A stretch of DNA of 64,000 nt from CAYPAU01 sp964408825 (GTDB lineage Bacteria > Patescibacteriota > Microgenomatia > Levybacterales > UBA12049), in contig CAYPAU010000003.1 in assembly GCA_964408825.1 (NCBI GenBank), forward strand, positions 1 to 64,000, given 5' to 3'. Shown one piece after another: positions 7,770-16,512 of this stretch. Both the position numbers and the translations under genes were made by a program. How positions within the stretch are numbered: the first letter of the stretch is position 1; every line of letters starts with the position of its first letter. The notes beneath the pieces were generated by a model that was not told the origin of the DNA, made no database searches, and worked only from the letters and a program-made list of their open reading frames with translations.

Positions 7770-8435
7770 ATGCCATACATCGAAGTAAAAAAAAGCTTAT
7801 TTTACGAGATAGTTAAAAGATTAATCGATATAACTTTTTCAATTCTTCTTCTTGCAATTTTTACTCCAGTTATAGCAATAATTGCACTTGTAATAAAACT
7901 TGATTCAAATGGTCCGATTTTTGCAGATACCCCCGAGAGAGTAGGTAGATCGGGAAAATTGTTTAAAATGTACAAGTTTCGATCAATGGTACAAAATGCT
8001 CATGAGCTTTTACGAGCAAATCCTGAGTATGCAAGACTCTATAGAGAGTACAAACATGGAAGCTATAAGTTAAAAGATGACCCAAGAATTACAAAGATTG
8101 GGCGGATTACTAGGAAGTTTTCCTTGGATGAGGTCCCTCAGTTTATAAATATCATAAGAGGTGATATGAGTCTTGTGGGGCCTAGGGCTTATTATCCCGA
8201 TGAGCTTAAGGAACAACAAAAAAATTATCCAAAAACCGAAAAATCTGTAAAAATTGTGCTTTCTGTAAAACCGGGTCTTACAGGCTACTGGCAGGTTTCA
8301 GGAAGAAGTGAAATAAATTTTGATAAGAGAATTGAAATGGATGCAAATTATGTAAGGCGAAGGTCTATTCTATATGATCTTTGGATAATTCTTCAGACTC
8401 CCTGGGCCATGCTTTCGGGTAAAGGAGCTTTATAA
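7770..8435 (+). CDS. Membrane phosphoglycosyl transferase (bacterial sugar transferase family)
   Basis: 221 aa. One N-terminal membrane segment (ITFSILLLAIFTPVIAIIAL) is followed by the small PglC/WcaJ-type catalytic domain: KMYKFRSMV, LDEVPQFINIIRGDMSLVGP and KPGLTGYWQVSGRSE, ending in YDLWIILQTPWAMLSGKGAL. Such enzymes move a sugar-1-phosphate from a UDP-sugar to undecaprenyl phosphate and start lipid-linked glycan assembly. It lacks the four extra N-terminal helices of WcaJ/WbaP, so it is a minimal PglC-like form. It is the natural initiating enzyme of the cluster. Confidence 0.9.
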   Translation: MPYIEVKKSLFYEIVKRLIDITFSILLLAIFTPVIAIIALVIKLDSNGPIFADTPERVGRSGKLFKMYKFRSMVQNAHELLRANPEYARLYREYKHGSYKLKDDPRITKIGRITRKFSLDEVPQFINIIRGDMSLVGPRAYYPDELKEQQKNYPKTEKSVKIVLSVKPGLTGYWQVSGRSEINFDKRIEMDANYVRRRSILYDLWIILQTPWAMLSGKGAL

Positions 8436-8437
8436 AA

Positions 8438-8472
8438 CAATTGACCATTTACAATTTACGATTGACAATCGG
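8438..8472 (+). repeat. Heptanucleotide tract downstream of the sugar transferase gene
   Basis: CAATTGA, CCATTTA, CAATTTA, CGATTGA and CAATCGG follow in strict 7-nt steps, starting 3 nt after the stop codon. Confidence 0.65.
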
Positions 8473-8494
8473 AGAAGATTGGCTTGACGTCGTC

Positions 8495-8503
8495 TGCTAT
8501 AAT
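8495..8503 (+). promoter_or_regulatory. Extended -10 promoter
   Basis: TG-C-TATAAT, 7 nt before the ATG at 8511; no -35 at the expected distance. Probably gives a leaderless transcript. Confidence 0.55.
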
Positions 8504-8510
8504 AGCATAA

Positions 8511-9266
8511 ATGACTACTGAGCAGAAAGGTCAATATTATTTTACCCCTGATGAAACAGGAAATTTTAGCGTTCAAGAAAGACCTCTGGGTATTACTCCG
8601 CAACCGTCATTAGGGCAAAGATTTATAAGAAGAATATACCAAGCGATAGGTATTATTGATATCTATCAAGGACCGAGATTGGAGGATTTAAAACGGGATC
8701 CTGATACATACGAAGAGATGAAAATATTGCACGATGCCTTGCTCGCAGATCTAAAATCAAAAGGAATACTGGATGTCGTAGAAAGATTAACGAATATTCC
8801 GCAAGAGGAATGGTACGATGACGAAAACCCGCCAGACTATGATATGCCTCAAAAGAAAAGAGAAAATGCTTGGGACGTCGATATTACTGGACCCACGTTT
8901 GACCATTATTTGAGGCCTAATCCTTATGGGGGCTGGGGGAGAGGTAATTGTACAAAAGCTTACTCAGTTCCTCGAGCATATATAACAATTCAGTTACAAA
9001 CTGGTGAAGAATGGGATGAGAGAATGGTTCAAATAAGGTATGACAGGAGCAGAAATCTAACCGTAGCCGGTCAGGAAACTTCGGAAATTAATCTTAATGG
9101 CGATGAGGACATGAGATATTTGTTTGGTGAGCATTTACGCGATGCAATGAACAATCCGTATAATCCTTATTATAAAACTGAAGGAGGATTTTTGTCACAT
9201 GCCGCTTTTATGAGACATCTGCATGAATTAAATGTTGCTCGTGAGAAAGAATATGCTGCTGCTTAG
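8511..9266 (+). CDS. Hypothetical protein (orphan)
   Basis: 251 aa, soluble, no signal peptide or membrane segment. It is rich in acidic and aromatic residues, with a central stretch of Pro, Tyr and Gly (LRPNPYGGWGRGNCTKAY) and a C-terminal helical region. I do not recognise a family. It has its own promoter and is followed by another promoter before the DUF4012 gene, so it is probably monocistronic. Confidence 0.6.
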   Translation: MTTEQKGQYYFTPDETGNFSVQERPLGITPQPSLGQRFIRRIYQAIGIIDIYQGPRLEDLKRDPDTYEEMKILHDALLADLKSKGILDVVERLTNIPQEEWYDDENPPDYDMPQKKRENAWDVDITGPTFDHYLRPNPYGGWGRGNCTKAYSVPRAYITIQLQTGEEWDERMVQIRYDRSRNLTVAGQETSEINLNGDEDMRYLFGEHLRDAMNNPYNPYYKTEGGFLSHAAFMRHLHELNVAREKEYAAA

Positions 9267-9267
9267 C

Positions 9268-9297
9268 TTGACACGTAAGCTGATTTCAGGGTAACAT
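9268..9297 (+). promoter_or_regulatory. Promoter of the DUF4012 gene
   Basis: TTGACA, 18 nt, TAACAT; the ATG at 9304 follows 6 nt after the -10, so the mRNA is probably leaderless. Confidence 0.6.
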
Positions 9298-9303
9298 ATA
9301 CTA

Positions 9304-11295
9304 ATGGAAGGATTTGAGAAGATAGATCTTGGTTCCTCCCGGAGATTAAAAATTGTAGATGCTAAAGCCCCCGTCCCTTCTTACTCACGAAGACCCAAGA
9401 ACAGTTTAGGGGTTTTTAGAGGAAAGAATGTTCTTAAGGTTTTTTTGGTGATTCTCGTACTTGTTCTAATTTCAGCTTTTACTATTGTTTTACCTTCGCA
9501 AAAAACATATAGATCAGCAAAACTTACCGAAGCTTCGGCAAGACGCACAGCAGATGCCCTAAAGCAACAAAATATTGAACTTGCCTCGGTAGAGCTTATA
9601 AAGACCAAAGAAGAGCTTAAAAAGACCCAAAACGATCTTCGTTCAATTGCTTATCTTAAGTTCGTGCCTCTTATTAATAATTACTATAATGATGCAGATC
9701 ACCTTCTTAAAGCCGCCGTCTCAGGGCTTTCGGCAGCAGAAGTTTTTGTTAATTCCATAAAACCTTATGCCGATGTCCTAGGTCTTAAAGGAGAGGGAAC
9801 TTTTGTAGGAGGAACGGCCGAGCAAAGAATAGAAACGGCAGTTAAAACTATGGATAAGATTACGCCTCATATAGATGACATAGAGGTCCATTTAAAAGTA
9901 GCAAAAGAAGAAATGGATCAAGTGAGTCCCGGTCATTATCCTGCCTTTCTGGGGCTTGGTAAAATTCAGACTCAACTTAAAATGGTCCGAGATGTGACTG
10001 ATAACGGAGTCGTATTTATAGGGGAGACGAAGCCTCTTATTAAAGTTCTACCTACTCTTTTAGGACAGCCTTCGGAGAAAAAGTATTTAATTTTGTTTCA
10101 GAATGACAAAGAGCTTCGTCCTACCGGAGGATTCATAACGGCCTACGCTATATTTCGAATAGATAAAGGAGTGATTCATGTAGACAAGTCCGACAATATT
10201 TACAATCTTGATAATACAATTCGTAGTAAATCAAAAGCACCTGAGCCAATTCGGAAATACTTTCCCAAGGTCCCTCTCTATAACCTAAGAGACTCCAATC
10301 TTTCTCCTGATTTTATAGAATCTATGAAAGAATTTAATTCGCTTTATGATAAAGCCTCAGGCAAGGTGGAAGTGGACGGAATCATAGCCTTGGATACTCA
10401 TGTTCTCGTCTCAACTATTAGAATTTTGGATGATAGCGTTTCGGCCGCCGGCAAGACTTTTAATTCCAGGACAGATAAAAGATGTGATTGTCCACAGGTA
10501 ATATACGAACTTGAGAAAGATATCAGCACCCCCTTAAGCCTTGATTTAAGAGTTAGCGATCTTGCAAAAGTCCAGGCCGGAAGAAAAGCCATTATAGGAG
10601 ATCTTCTTTACGCCATCTTAGAAAAGGCGCTTAAGTCTTCTCCTTCAAAATATTGGGGGTCTCTTTTTCAGGACTTGGTTAAAAAAATAGAAGAAAAGCA
10701 TGTAATGTTTTATATCTATGACAAAAGTGCACAGCAGGGACTTCACGCCATTAATGCCGATGGAAAGATTCTGCCATTTGAAGGAGATTATCTTCACATA
10801 AATGAATCGAACTTCTCAGGCAGTAAGGCCAATCTTTATATGTTAAAGAAGGTAACCTCTGATTACAAAATAAAAGACGGCGCGGTCGTTAAGACAATTA
10901 CCATAAACTTTAAGAATGATCATCCGGCCTCAGACTGCAATCTTGAAAGAGGAGGTCTTTGTTTAAATTCTGTTTACAAAAGCTGGTTTAGGATATATGT
11001 GCCTAAGGGAAGTAAGCTTATAGATAATCGAGGGTCTGAAGTGAAAGTAACTACCTATGAAGATTTGAATAAAACTGTTTTCGATGGATTTATTTCGGTA
11101 AGACCTCTGGGAACCGCCACTTTTACCGCAACTTACAGCATACCCACAAAACTTTCAAAAGACGGGAGTCTCCCTCTTCTTATTCAAAAACAACCTGGGC
11201 TCGGAGATGAGGAGTATGTGATTCAAGTCAACGGGAAAAAGAAGGAATCAGTCACCCTTTCAAAAGATAAAAATACTTTGCTGAATATTAAATGA
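9304..11295 (+). CDS. DUF4012 domain-containing membrane-anchored protein
   Basis: 663 aa. A basic cytoplasmic N-terminus (about 45 residues) precedes one membrane segment, VFLVILVLVLISAFTIVL, then a helical region (about 75-210) and a large extracytoplasmic domain. Within it ILFQNDKELRPTGGFITAYA is the hallmark of DUF4012, a family common in Gram-positive bacteria and CPR genomes, often near polysaccharide genes. Function is unknown; the domain has been compared with LytR-CpsA-Psr-type cell-wall ligases, but I see no direct evidence for that here. Its stop overlaps recO (ATGA). Confidence 0.8.
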   Translation: MEGFEKIDLGSSRRLKIVDAKAPVPSYSRRPKNSLGVFRGKNVLKVFLVILVLVLISAFTIVLPSQKTYRSAKLTEASARRTADALKQQNIELASVELIKTKEELKKTQNDLRSIAYLKFVPLINNYYNDADHLLKAAVSGLSAAEVFVNSIKPYADVLGLKGEGTFVGGTAEQRIETAVKTMDKITPHIDDIEVHLKVAKEEMDQVSPGHYPAFLGLGKIQTQLKMVRDVTDNGVVFIGETKPLIKVLPTLLGQPSEKKYLILFQNDKELRPTGGFITAYAIFRIDKGVIHVDKSDNIYNLDNTIRSKSKAPEPIRKYFPKVPLYNLRDSNLSPDFIESMKEFNSLYDKASGKVEVDGIIALDTHVLVSTIRILDDSVSAAGKTFNSRTDKRCDCPQVIYELEKDISTPLSLDLRVSDLAKVQAGRKAIIGDLLYAILEKALKSSPSKYWGSLFQDLVKKIEEKHVMFYIYDKSAQQGLHAINADGKILPFEGDYLHINESNFSGSKANLYMLKKVTSDYKIKDGAVVKTITINFKNDHPASDCNLERGGLCLNSVYKSWFRIYVPKGSKLIDNRGSEVKVTTYEDLNKTVFDGFISVRPLGTATFTATYSIPTKLSKDGSLPLLIQKQPGLGDEEYVIQVNGKKKESVTLSKDKNTLLNIK

Positions 11296-11834
11296 AAAGC
11301 TTCAAAACCGAAGGAATTGTAATAAAAAGACGAAATACTGGAGAAGCAGACAGGATTATAACTGTTTTTACCAAGTATAACGGTAAGCTTCGGATTAAAG
11401 CTCCGGGTGTTCGGAAAATTACAAGCAGAAGGTCGTCCCACATAGAGCTGTTAAATTTGTCGGTCCTTACTCTATACCACAGCAGTCGTTCACAAATTCC
11501 TATACTCACAGAAGCTCAGACGCTTCATGCTTTCGACATGATTAAGGGGGATCTAGCAAAAATAGGTAAAGCTTTTTATGTTTGTGAGCTTGTGGATAAG
11601 CTATGTCCCGAGAATCAGGAGAATAGAGCCATTTTTCATCTTATAAAGCAGACACTTAAAACATTTAATTATTCAGACGAAAGTAGGATAGTTGATGAAT
11701 TTGAAGAAAAAATCTTATCAATCTTGGGGTTTATGCCCCATAAGTACCCGCTTTTAGATAGGCAAGCTTTTATAGAGCAAATTCTTGAAAGAAAGCTGCG
11801 AACAAGAGACATTCTTCCTCTTCTTCTAAGTTAG
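11292..11834 (+). CDS. recO: DNA repair protein RecO (short form)
   Basis: 180 aa, against about 240 for typical RecO. The N-terminal OB-fold is clear: KTEGIVIKRRNTGEADRIIT, FTKYNGKLRIKAPGVRK, LLNLSVLTLYHSS and ILTEAQTL, followed by a helical region FYVCELVDKLCPE. RecO anneals SSB-coated single strands and loads RecA with RecR. The C-terminal helical and zinc-finger part is shortened. The ATG overlaps the DUF4012 stop. Confidence 0.8.
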   Translation: MKSFKTEGIVIKRRNTGEADRIITVFTKYNGKLRIKAPGVRKITSRRSSHIELLNLSVLTLYHSSRSQIPILTEAQTLHAFDMIKGDLAKIGKAFYVCELVDKLCPENQENRAIFHLIKQTLKTFNYSDESRIVDEFEEKILSILGFMPHKYPLLDRQAFIEQILERKLRTRDILPLLLS

Positions 11835-12304
11835 CGCGCTCGTGTTGCAACAGCAAAAGTGGCAAGATCAACCAGTAGAACTACGAAGGTTACCCCTGCA
11901 TAGACTAATGAGGTTTGAAGGTAGATTGAACTATAAGTCCCATCAATTAAAAAGGGTAGAAGGAAAAACAATAGCCCGGACCATAGTATCAAAAGCCCAA
12001 AAAATGATGATATTCTAAGAGCCGTTCTCCAAATTTTGGAATGAAGACTTGATAAGCCAAGAAGGTTGATAGATCCTACAACAGTTGCTATAAGAAGAAG
12101 TACGTGATAAAGCCTTAGACTTTGTGTCCACGGTGCATTCACTGCTTCCCCGATAACCCTAATATTACTTGGTACTCGAAGGATTGCCAAAGCAGGGGGT
12201 GCTAAGAGAATGTCGACTGTAAATGCATTAATAAGAAAGCCAAAGAACAGGATCAAATAGATTGTCTGAAGAATAACTACGTAGCGTTTTGATCTTTGAG
12301 ACAT
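11831..12304 (-). CDS. Four-helix membrane protein of unknown function
   Basis: 157 aa. Four hydrophobic segments are evident: residues about 9-28, 65-86, 94-117 and 130-153. There is no signal cleavage site and no recognisable catalytic motif. The 3' end touches the convergent recO gene. It stands alone on this strand. Confidence 0.55.
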   Translation of the reverse strand: MSQRSKRYVVILQTIYLILFFGFLINAFTVDILLAPPALAILRVPSNIRVIGEAVNAPWTQSLRLYHVLLLIATVVGSINLLGLSSLHSKIWRTALRISSFFGLLILWSGLLFFLLPFLIDGTYSSIYLQTSLVYAGVTFVVLLVDLATFAVATRAR

Positions 12305-12422
12305 AAGTGGGAATTATATCAATAAATTCAGCTGAAATCCAGCTTTGTATATATGTAATAACCATAACAAACTTACTCTTAAAAAGTCAAGTTGGTATTC
12401 AAGTTCGGCTTATAAATAAGCC

Positions 12423-12450
12423 TTGACTGAAAATTTAGACATATGATAAT
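12423..12450 (+). promoter_or_regulatory. Probable promoter
   Basis: TTGACT, 16 nt, GATAAT; a small ORF starts 10 nt later at 12461. Confidence 0.45.
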
Positions 12451-12460
12451 CTGAATATAG

Positions 12461-12664
12461 ATGGTTCAACAGGAGCGCGGGGAAAGATTTTTTTGGAATA
12501 ATCAAGAAGTCAACAGACATTATTCAATCAAGGGTGGTCACGGAGAAAGATCTAGGCATTGGAGGGGCATGCGCAGTTTGTATTCTTCTGTTGGATCAGT
12601 TCCCAGAGAAATAGCATGGATAATCAGAAGAAGTATGTTTCGTGATCCTCAAAGCGGAAGATAA
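12461..12664 (+). CDS. Small Arg-rich hypothetical protein
   Basis: 67 aa, strongly basic with many Arg, Ser and Trp residues (SRHWRGMRSLYSSVGSVPRE). No family recognised. Support comes from the promoter just upstream and the absence of any other gene on either strand here. Confidence 0.4.
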   Translation: MVQQERGERFFWNNQEVNRHYSIKGGHGERSRHWRGMRSLYSSVGSVPREIAWIIRRSMFRDPQSGR

Positions 12665-12675
12665 TTCTGCGACAA

Positions 12676-12704
12676 TTCACTTTATATCCCTTTTTTGATA
12701 TCAT
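12676..12704 (+). promoter_or_regulatory. Promoter of glyS
   Basis: TTCACT, 17 nt, TATCAT; ATG 12711 lies 6 nt downstream, again a leaderless arrangement. Confidence 0.5.
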
Positions 12705-12710
12705 ACGGTT

Positions 12711-14100
12711 ATGGCTGAAAATAAGATGGTCGCGTCAAACGCGATTGAAAAGAAACAGGAAAATCGCCAAAATTTAATGGAGAAAATAGTTGCTTTATGC
12801 AAAAGGAGAGGTTTTGTTTTTCAGAATTCCGAAATTTATGGCGGTTTAAATGGAGTTTGGGATTTGGGTCCGTTGGGGGTCTTGCTTTCAAATAATATCA
12901 AAAGGGAGTGGTGGAATTCCATGGTTTTGTCCCGCGACGATGTTGTAGGTTTGGATACATCAATATTATCCCATCCAAAAGTTTGGGAAGCATCAGGACA
13001 CATAGCGTCTTTTACAGATCCTTTGATTGAGTGCAAGATTTGTCACGAAAGATTCAAAGCAGATTTTAAGAAAGAGATTGATGAACACGCAAAGACTCAT
13101 CCTTCGACCCATTCGGCTAGCTCAGGGCAAGCAGGCTCAGGACAAGTTAATTGGACGGATGTAAAAAAGTTTAATCTAATGTTTAAAACCTTCGTGGGAC
13201 CACTTGATAATGAAGAGAACAAAACCTATTTAAGACCCGAGACAGCCCAGGGGATTTTTATTAACTTTGAAAACGTTCTATCTACAATGCGTGTTAAAAT
13301 CCCATTTGGAATAGCGCAAATTGGTAAAGGATTCAGAAATGAANNNNNNNNNNTTTCTTTTCCGGGTCCGGGAATTTGAAATGATGGAGCTTGAGTTTTT
13401 TGTAGAACCGGGAGAAGATAAGAAGTGGTTTGATTATTGGAAAAAAGAACGGTTAAATTGGTATCTAAGCTTAGGAATTAAAAAAGAAAATATAAAACTT
13501 GTTGATTTACCTCGCGAAGACATTGCTCATTATTCCAAAGGAACAACTGAAATCTGGTATAACTGGCCATTTATGGCAGAGGATTTTGGAGAGCTTGAGG
13601 GGATAGCAAATAGGGGAGATTATGATTTAACTCAACATTCAAAACATTCCCGACGCGATCTTTCTTATTTCGATGAAGAGAAAAATAAAAGATATATGCC
13701 ATATGTAATAGAACCATCAGTCGGCGTAGGAAGAGCTATGCTTGCCTTTTTGATAGATTCGTTTAAAGAGGAAGATAAAAGGATTGTATTAAAGTTGCAT
13801 CCAAAACTTGCTCCGATTAAAGTTGCTGTTTTTCCGCTTCTTGCGAACAAACCGGATCTTGTAAAACTTGCGAAAAAAATCTATGATAGTCTTAAGAGCG
13901 AGTTTGGAAATATTGCTTTTGATGATAGGGGCAATATAGGAAAAAGATATTTTTACCAGGACGAAATAGGAACACCCTATTGCGTAACTGTCGATTTTCA
14001 AAGCCTTGAGGATCAGACAGTTACGGTTCGGGACAGAGACACGATGAAGCAGGAGAGGGTAAAAATAGAGAAGATTAAAGATTATATTTCTAACAAATGA
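12711..14100 (+). CDS. glyS: Glycyl-tRNA synthetase, class II alpha2 type (spans an N gap)
   Basis: Class II synthetase charging tRNA-Gly. Seen: EKIVALCKRRGFVFQNSEIY, YGGLNGVWDLGPLGVLLSNN, LRPETAQGIFINFENV, motif 2 FRNE...RVREFEMMELEFFVEP and motif 3 YVIEPSVGVGRAMLAFLID, then an anticodon-binding domain (IKVAVFPLLANKPDLVKLAK). This is the archaeal/eukaryal-like homodimeric form, not the alpha2beta2 enzyme. Ten N at 13344-13353 break motif 2; frames before and after differ only because the placeholder length is arbitrary. The family normally reads FRNEISPR here, so about 15 nt are probably missing. A repeat-derived insertion sits near residues 131-146. Confidence 0.92.
13101..13146 (+). repeat. 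REP-like repeat inserted in frame in glyS
   Basis: The stretch begins CCTTCGACCCATTCGG and contains GCTCAGGGC and GCTCAGGAC, matching the TTCGAC...GCTCAGG repeat that fills the ftsL-ftsI gap. It encodes the low-complexity peptide PSTHSASSGQAGSGQ, which is not expected in glycyl-tRNA synthetase. Confidence 0.65.
13344..13353. other. Assembly gap (10 N) inside glyS
   Basis: Placeholder run; conserved motif 2 residues are missing and the true gap length is not 10. Confidence 0.95.
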
Positions 14101-14438
14101 GATCAAGGCAGGAGGTAATAGGACCAGTTAATCATGAAACAGTTAAGGATAGTCAAAGGTTATTTTTTAGACAGAATGGGATAAGTGTTCCAACTTTCAA
14201 GGGTTTATTAGCCCATGAGTTGGTGCAAAGAGAAGTAACAGTAAGAGCAAACAATGATCCTAGAATTGAAATGGCGATGTCGCCTGATATGCTAGATTCC
14301 CACATAAGGAGAATAAGGGAACTAGATAAAACGTTGACAATGCCTCGAGATCCAAAAAAAAGAAAAAGAAGAATTTCAAGGTATAGGAGAACGCTCCTGA
14401 AAGAAGGTTTTCCATATTGGAGAATGATTTCCAAATGA
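14097..14438 (+). CDS. Hypothetical basic protein downstream of glyS
   Basis: 113 aa, predicted helical, with a very basic C-terminal part (PRDPKKRKRRISRYRRTLLK). It overlaps glyS by ATGA and the next gene by ATGA, so it is read as part of a three-gene transcript. The family is not recognised. The basic tail would suit RNA or ribosome binding, but this is only a guess. Confidence 0.5.
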   Translation: MRSRQEVIGPVNHETVKDSQRLFFRQNGISVPTFKGLLAHELVQREVTVRANNDPRIEMAMSPDMLDSHIRRIRELDKTLTMPRDPKKRKRRISRYRRTLLKEGFPYWRMISK

Positions 14439-14890
14439 ATATTATTTTAAAAGACAAAAAGATATTAATCGGTGCTGCGGTTTTGATTCTTGTAATAATT
14501 GGGGGAGCTATGTTCTTATTGAATTCGAAAAAATCCACTCAAACTACGGGCACAGCTGAGGGAGAGCAGATTCTTATCCTTTCCGCAGAAGCTATTGGGC
14601 TATCGCTTGAAATGGCAGAAGACGGGAAGGAAATAATAATGAGAGTTGATAATGTTGAGGGTATCACCTCTATCGAATATGAACTCTCTTATAATTCCGA
14701 AGGAGATATTCCACGGGGAGCAATAGGAAGTCTTGAGGTAAAAGGCGAGCCGATCGAGAAAAAAATAACTTTAGGAACATGCTCCGATGTCTGCCACTAC
14801 GATGAAGATGTCTCGGAGATAAAGATAATTCTTAAAGTCACAAAAAAAGACGGCAAGATTTATCAAGTAGAAAAGGCTTTGGAAGAATAA
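14435..14890 (+). CDS. Membrane-anchored hypothetical protein
   Basis: About 151 aa. A short N-terminus (MNIILKDKKI) is followed by one membrane helix (LIGAAVLILVIIGGAMFLL) and an extracytoplasmic beta-rich domain with a Cys pair (GTCSDVCHYDED) that could form a disulfide or bind metal. ATG 14435 is preferred over 14417 because it gives an ATGA junction with the preceding gene and places the helix right at the N-terminus. No family recognised. Confidence 0.6.
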   Translation: MNIILKDKKILIGAAVLILVIIGGAMFLLNSKKSTQTTGTAEGEQILILSAEAIGLSLEMAEDGKEIIMRVDNVEGITSIEYELSYNSEGDIPRGAIGSLEVKGEPIEKKITLGTCSDVCHYDEDVSEIKIILKVTKKDGKIYQVEKALEE

Positions 14891-14919
14891 CATCTTTTGA
14901 TTACCAAAGAAACCCGGAT

Positions 14920-14948
14920 TTGACAGATTAATTCGAGTAGTGTATATA
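14920..14948 (+). promoter_or_regulatory. Consensus promoter
   Basis: TTGACA, 17 nt, TATATA; a GTG start follows 7 nt later at 14956. Confidence 0.6.
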
Positions 14949-14955
14949 AAAGATT

Positions 14956-15824
14956 GTGATAATTTCCGAAGGGTTAAGACACCCCCCGCTATCTAGCGAA
15001 GATACATTTAATGCCCAATATGAACAGCTTAAGGCTTCTTGTGATGGACTTCTTAGGCATTTTGGCGTTAAAGAATTGATGGAGGAAGTTCAGAGATCTG
15101 TCTGGGCACAAGGAGAACTGTTTTGGACTCCTATACTGATAGGAGATTCGATGGAGATTTTACTCCACGAGAGTTTGATGACATTCCAGTGGGGTTCGTT
15201 TTGCAGACTGAATTTCCAGGGATTATAGCTACATATCGTAGACATCCGATTGGTGAAGTATGGTCTGATGGTGTAGAATGTCGGCCTGGATCTATCAGAG
15301 GTCGGGGATGGCGCTTAGTTTATGGGAAGGAAAAGTTTGAAAGTGCCCGCATTGAGGCTTCTTGGACTCAATTTGACATCGTGGTTAAGCCTAGGTGGGA
15401 TCCAGAAGTCCCACCATATGCAAGAGGCGCATCGCCCCTAGGGTATGATTTTCTGGTTGAAAATTATAGATTACCTACCCCAAGAGTACACGTCAGGTCT
15501 GCGAGGCAGTTGATGAAAAGAGCTCGTTCGGTAAGGGAACTTTACGGGTCTACTAAAAACATGTTGATGGAACATCCCCCACTAGAAGTAGACGTTGGTT
15601 TATCTCCTGGATTATCGATTGTGATAAGTGCTGAAGATGCCGATGCTAAACAACAACTTCAAGAAGCAATTGATGAGCAAATAATGATAAGAGTCGGAAG
15701 AAGGGGTTTACCAATACAAATGATACGAGAATCTCAAGAGTTAATTTCCTCAATGCCAGCTGAATTTCGTTCTGCAGGATTTGGGACTAGGGAAGATTTT
15801 AAAAGATGGATAAAACCTGAGTAG
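14956..15824 (+). pseudogene. Hypothetical gene with an apparent frameshift near 15115
   Basis: Two overlapping frames look like halves of one ~290-aa protein. The first (GTG 14956) reads sensibly to KELMEEVQRSVWAQGE; from about 15110 the other frame (VLDSYTDRRFDGDFTPREF) carries a long, protein-like sequence to the stop at 15824. A TTTT run at 15120-15123 lies at the changeover. The cause may be a sequencing error, a real mutation, or two genes. The C-terminal part contains a repeated-looking segment VRSARQLMKRARSVRELYG; no family is recognised. Confidence 0.5.
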
Positions 15825-15921
15825 AAAAGAAACATAATCTAAAAACATCCTCCCATCTTTTCGAGCTCCTACATATTGCGTTTTAGATTGCATTAATACA
15901 CTATTTTGGTCATTTTACCCC

Positions 15922-15950
15922 TTGACAGACCTTTGGAAAAGTTTCAGAAT
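15922..15950 (+). promoter_or_regulatory. Promoter of the mraZ dcw operon
   Basis: TTGACA (15922-15927), 17 nt, CAGAAT (15945-15950). The -10 is weak, and the first MraZ-type box overlaps it. Confidence 0.6.
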
Positions 15951-15984
15951 GGAATAAAGTGGGAAAAAGTGGAACAAAGTGGGA
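15949..15984 (+). promoter_or_regulatory. MraZ operator: four direct boxes at 10-nt spacing
   Basis: ATGGAA (15949), GTGGGA (15959), GTGGAA (15969) and GTGGGA (15979) repeat every 10 nt with A-rich 4-nt spacers. This is the arrangement known for MraZ, a ring-shaped regulator binding consecutive TGGGA-type repeats upstream of its own gene. The position over the -10 and start site fits autorepression of the cell wall/division operon. Confidence 0.85.
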
Positions 15985-16023
15985 CACTTCGTTTCACTCA
16001 GCGCAAGCTAGAAAGGCAGGAAC

Positions 16024-16506
16024 ATGCTTATCGGTCAGTATGAAGGCAAAATCGGTGCAAAAAATAGAATCGCCTTTCCTAAAAAATTTAGGGAAGTTTT
16101 GGGTGATAGTTTGATCATAACTTTAGGATATGAAAACTCGCTCATTATTGTCTCGGAGAAAAACTGGAAATCGCTTCTTGAGGGGACAGAAGGCAGACCT
16201 TTCATTCAGTCGGAAACTCGGGAAACCCAGCGATTTCTCCTTGGAGGAGCAAGCAATGTTACGGTCGATAATAAAGGAAGGTTTATTATACCTTCTTACT
16301 TACGAGAATTTGCAAAAATTGAAGACGAGATTATATTCCTAGGACTTTCTCGCTACGTTGAGATTTGGGATAAAAAACGGTGGATTGAGTATAGAGGAAA
16401 TCTTGAAAAGAACATTGACAGAATATCTCAAAGACTTGTCGAAAAAGAAGATTTAACTTTGGGCCCGCTTCGCAGCGAGGCGAGCAAGAAAGGAAAGAGG
16501 AAATAA
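16024..16506 (+). CDS. mraZ: Transcriptional regulator MraZ
   Basis: 160 aa with two AbrB-like SpoVT halves: MLIGQYEGKIGAKNRIAFPK and SNVTVDNKGRFIIPSYLREF, each holding the usual K/N-x-R DNA-contact strand. MraZ forms oligomeric rings and binds direct repeats before its own gene, which are present upstream. A purine-rich RBS (AAAGGCAGG) precedes the ATG, unlike the leaderless genes elsewhere. The C-terminal tail (LRSEASKKGKRK) is encoded partly by a palindromic GC-rich stretch around 16466-16488 and seems to be an extension. Confidence 0.92.
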   Translation: MLIGQYEGKIGAKNRIAFPKKFREVLGDSLIITLGYENSLIIVSEKNWKSLLEGTEGRPFIQSETRETQRFLLGGASNVTVDNKGRFIIPSYLREFAKIEDEIIFLGLSRYVEIWDKKRWIEYRGNLEKNIDRISQRLVEKEDLTLGPLRSEASKKGKRK

Positions 16507-16512
16507 TGGGCA

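Noticed and set aside
231..8472. Heptamer tracts as a CRISPR array
   Set aside because: Units are 7 nt with no spacers, and no cas genes are present.
13344..13353. Real frameshift in glyS
   Set aside because: The frame change coincides with ten N of arbitrary length; the same holds for ftsA and the nucleotidyltransferase.
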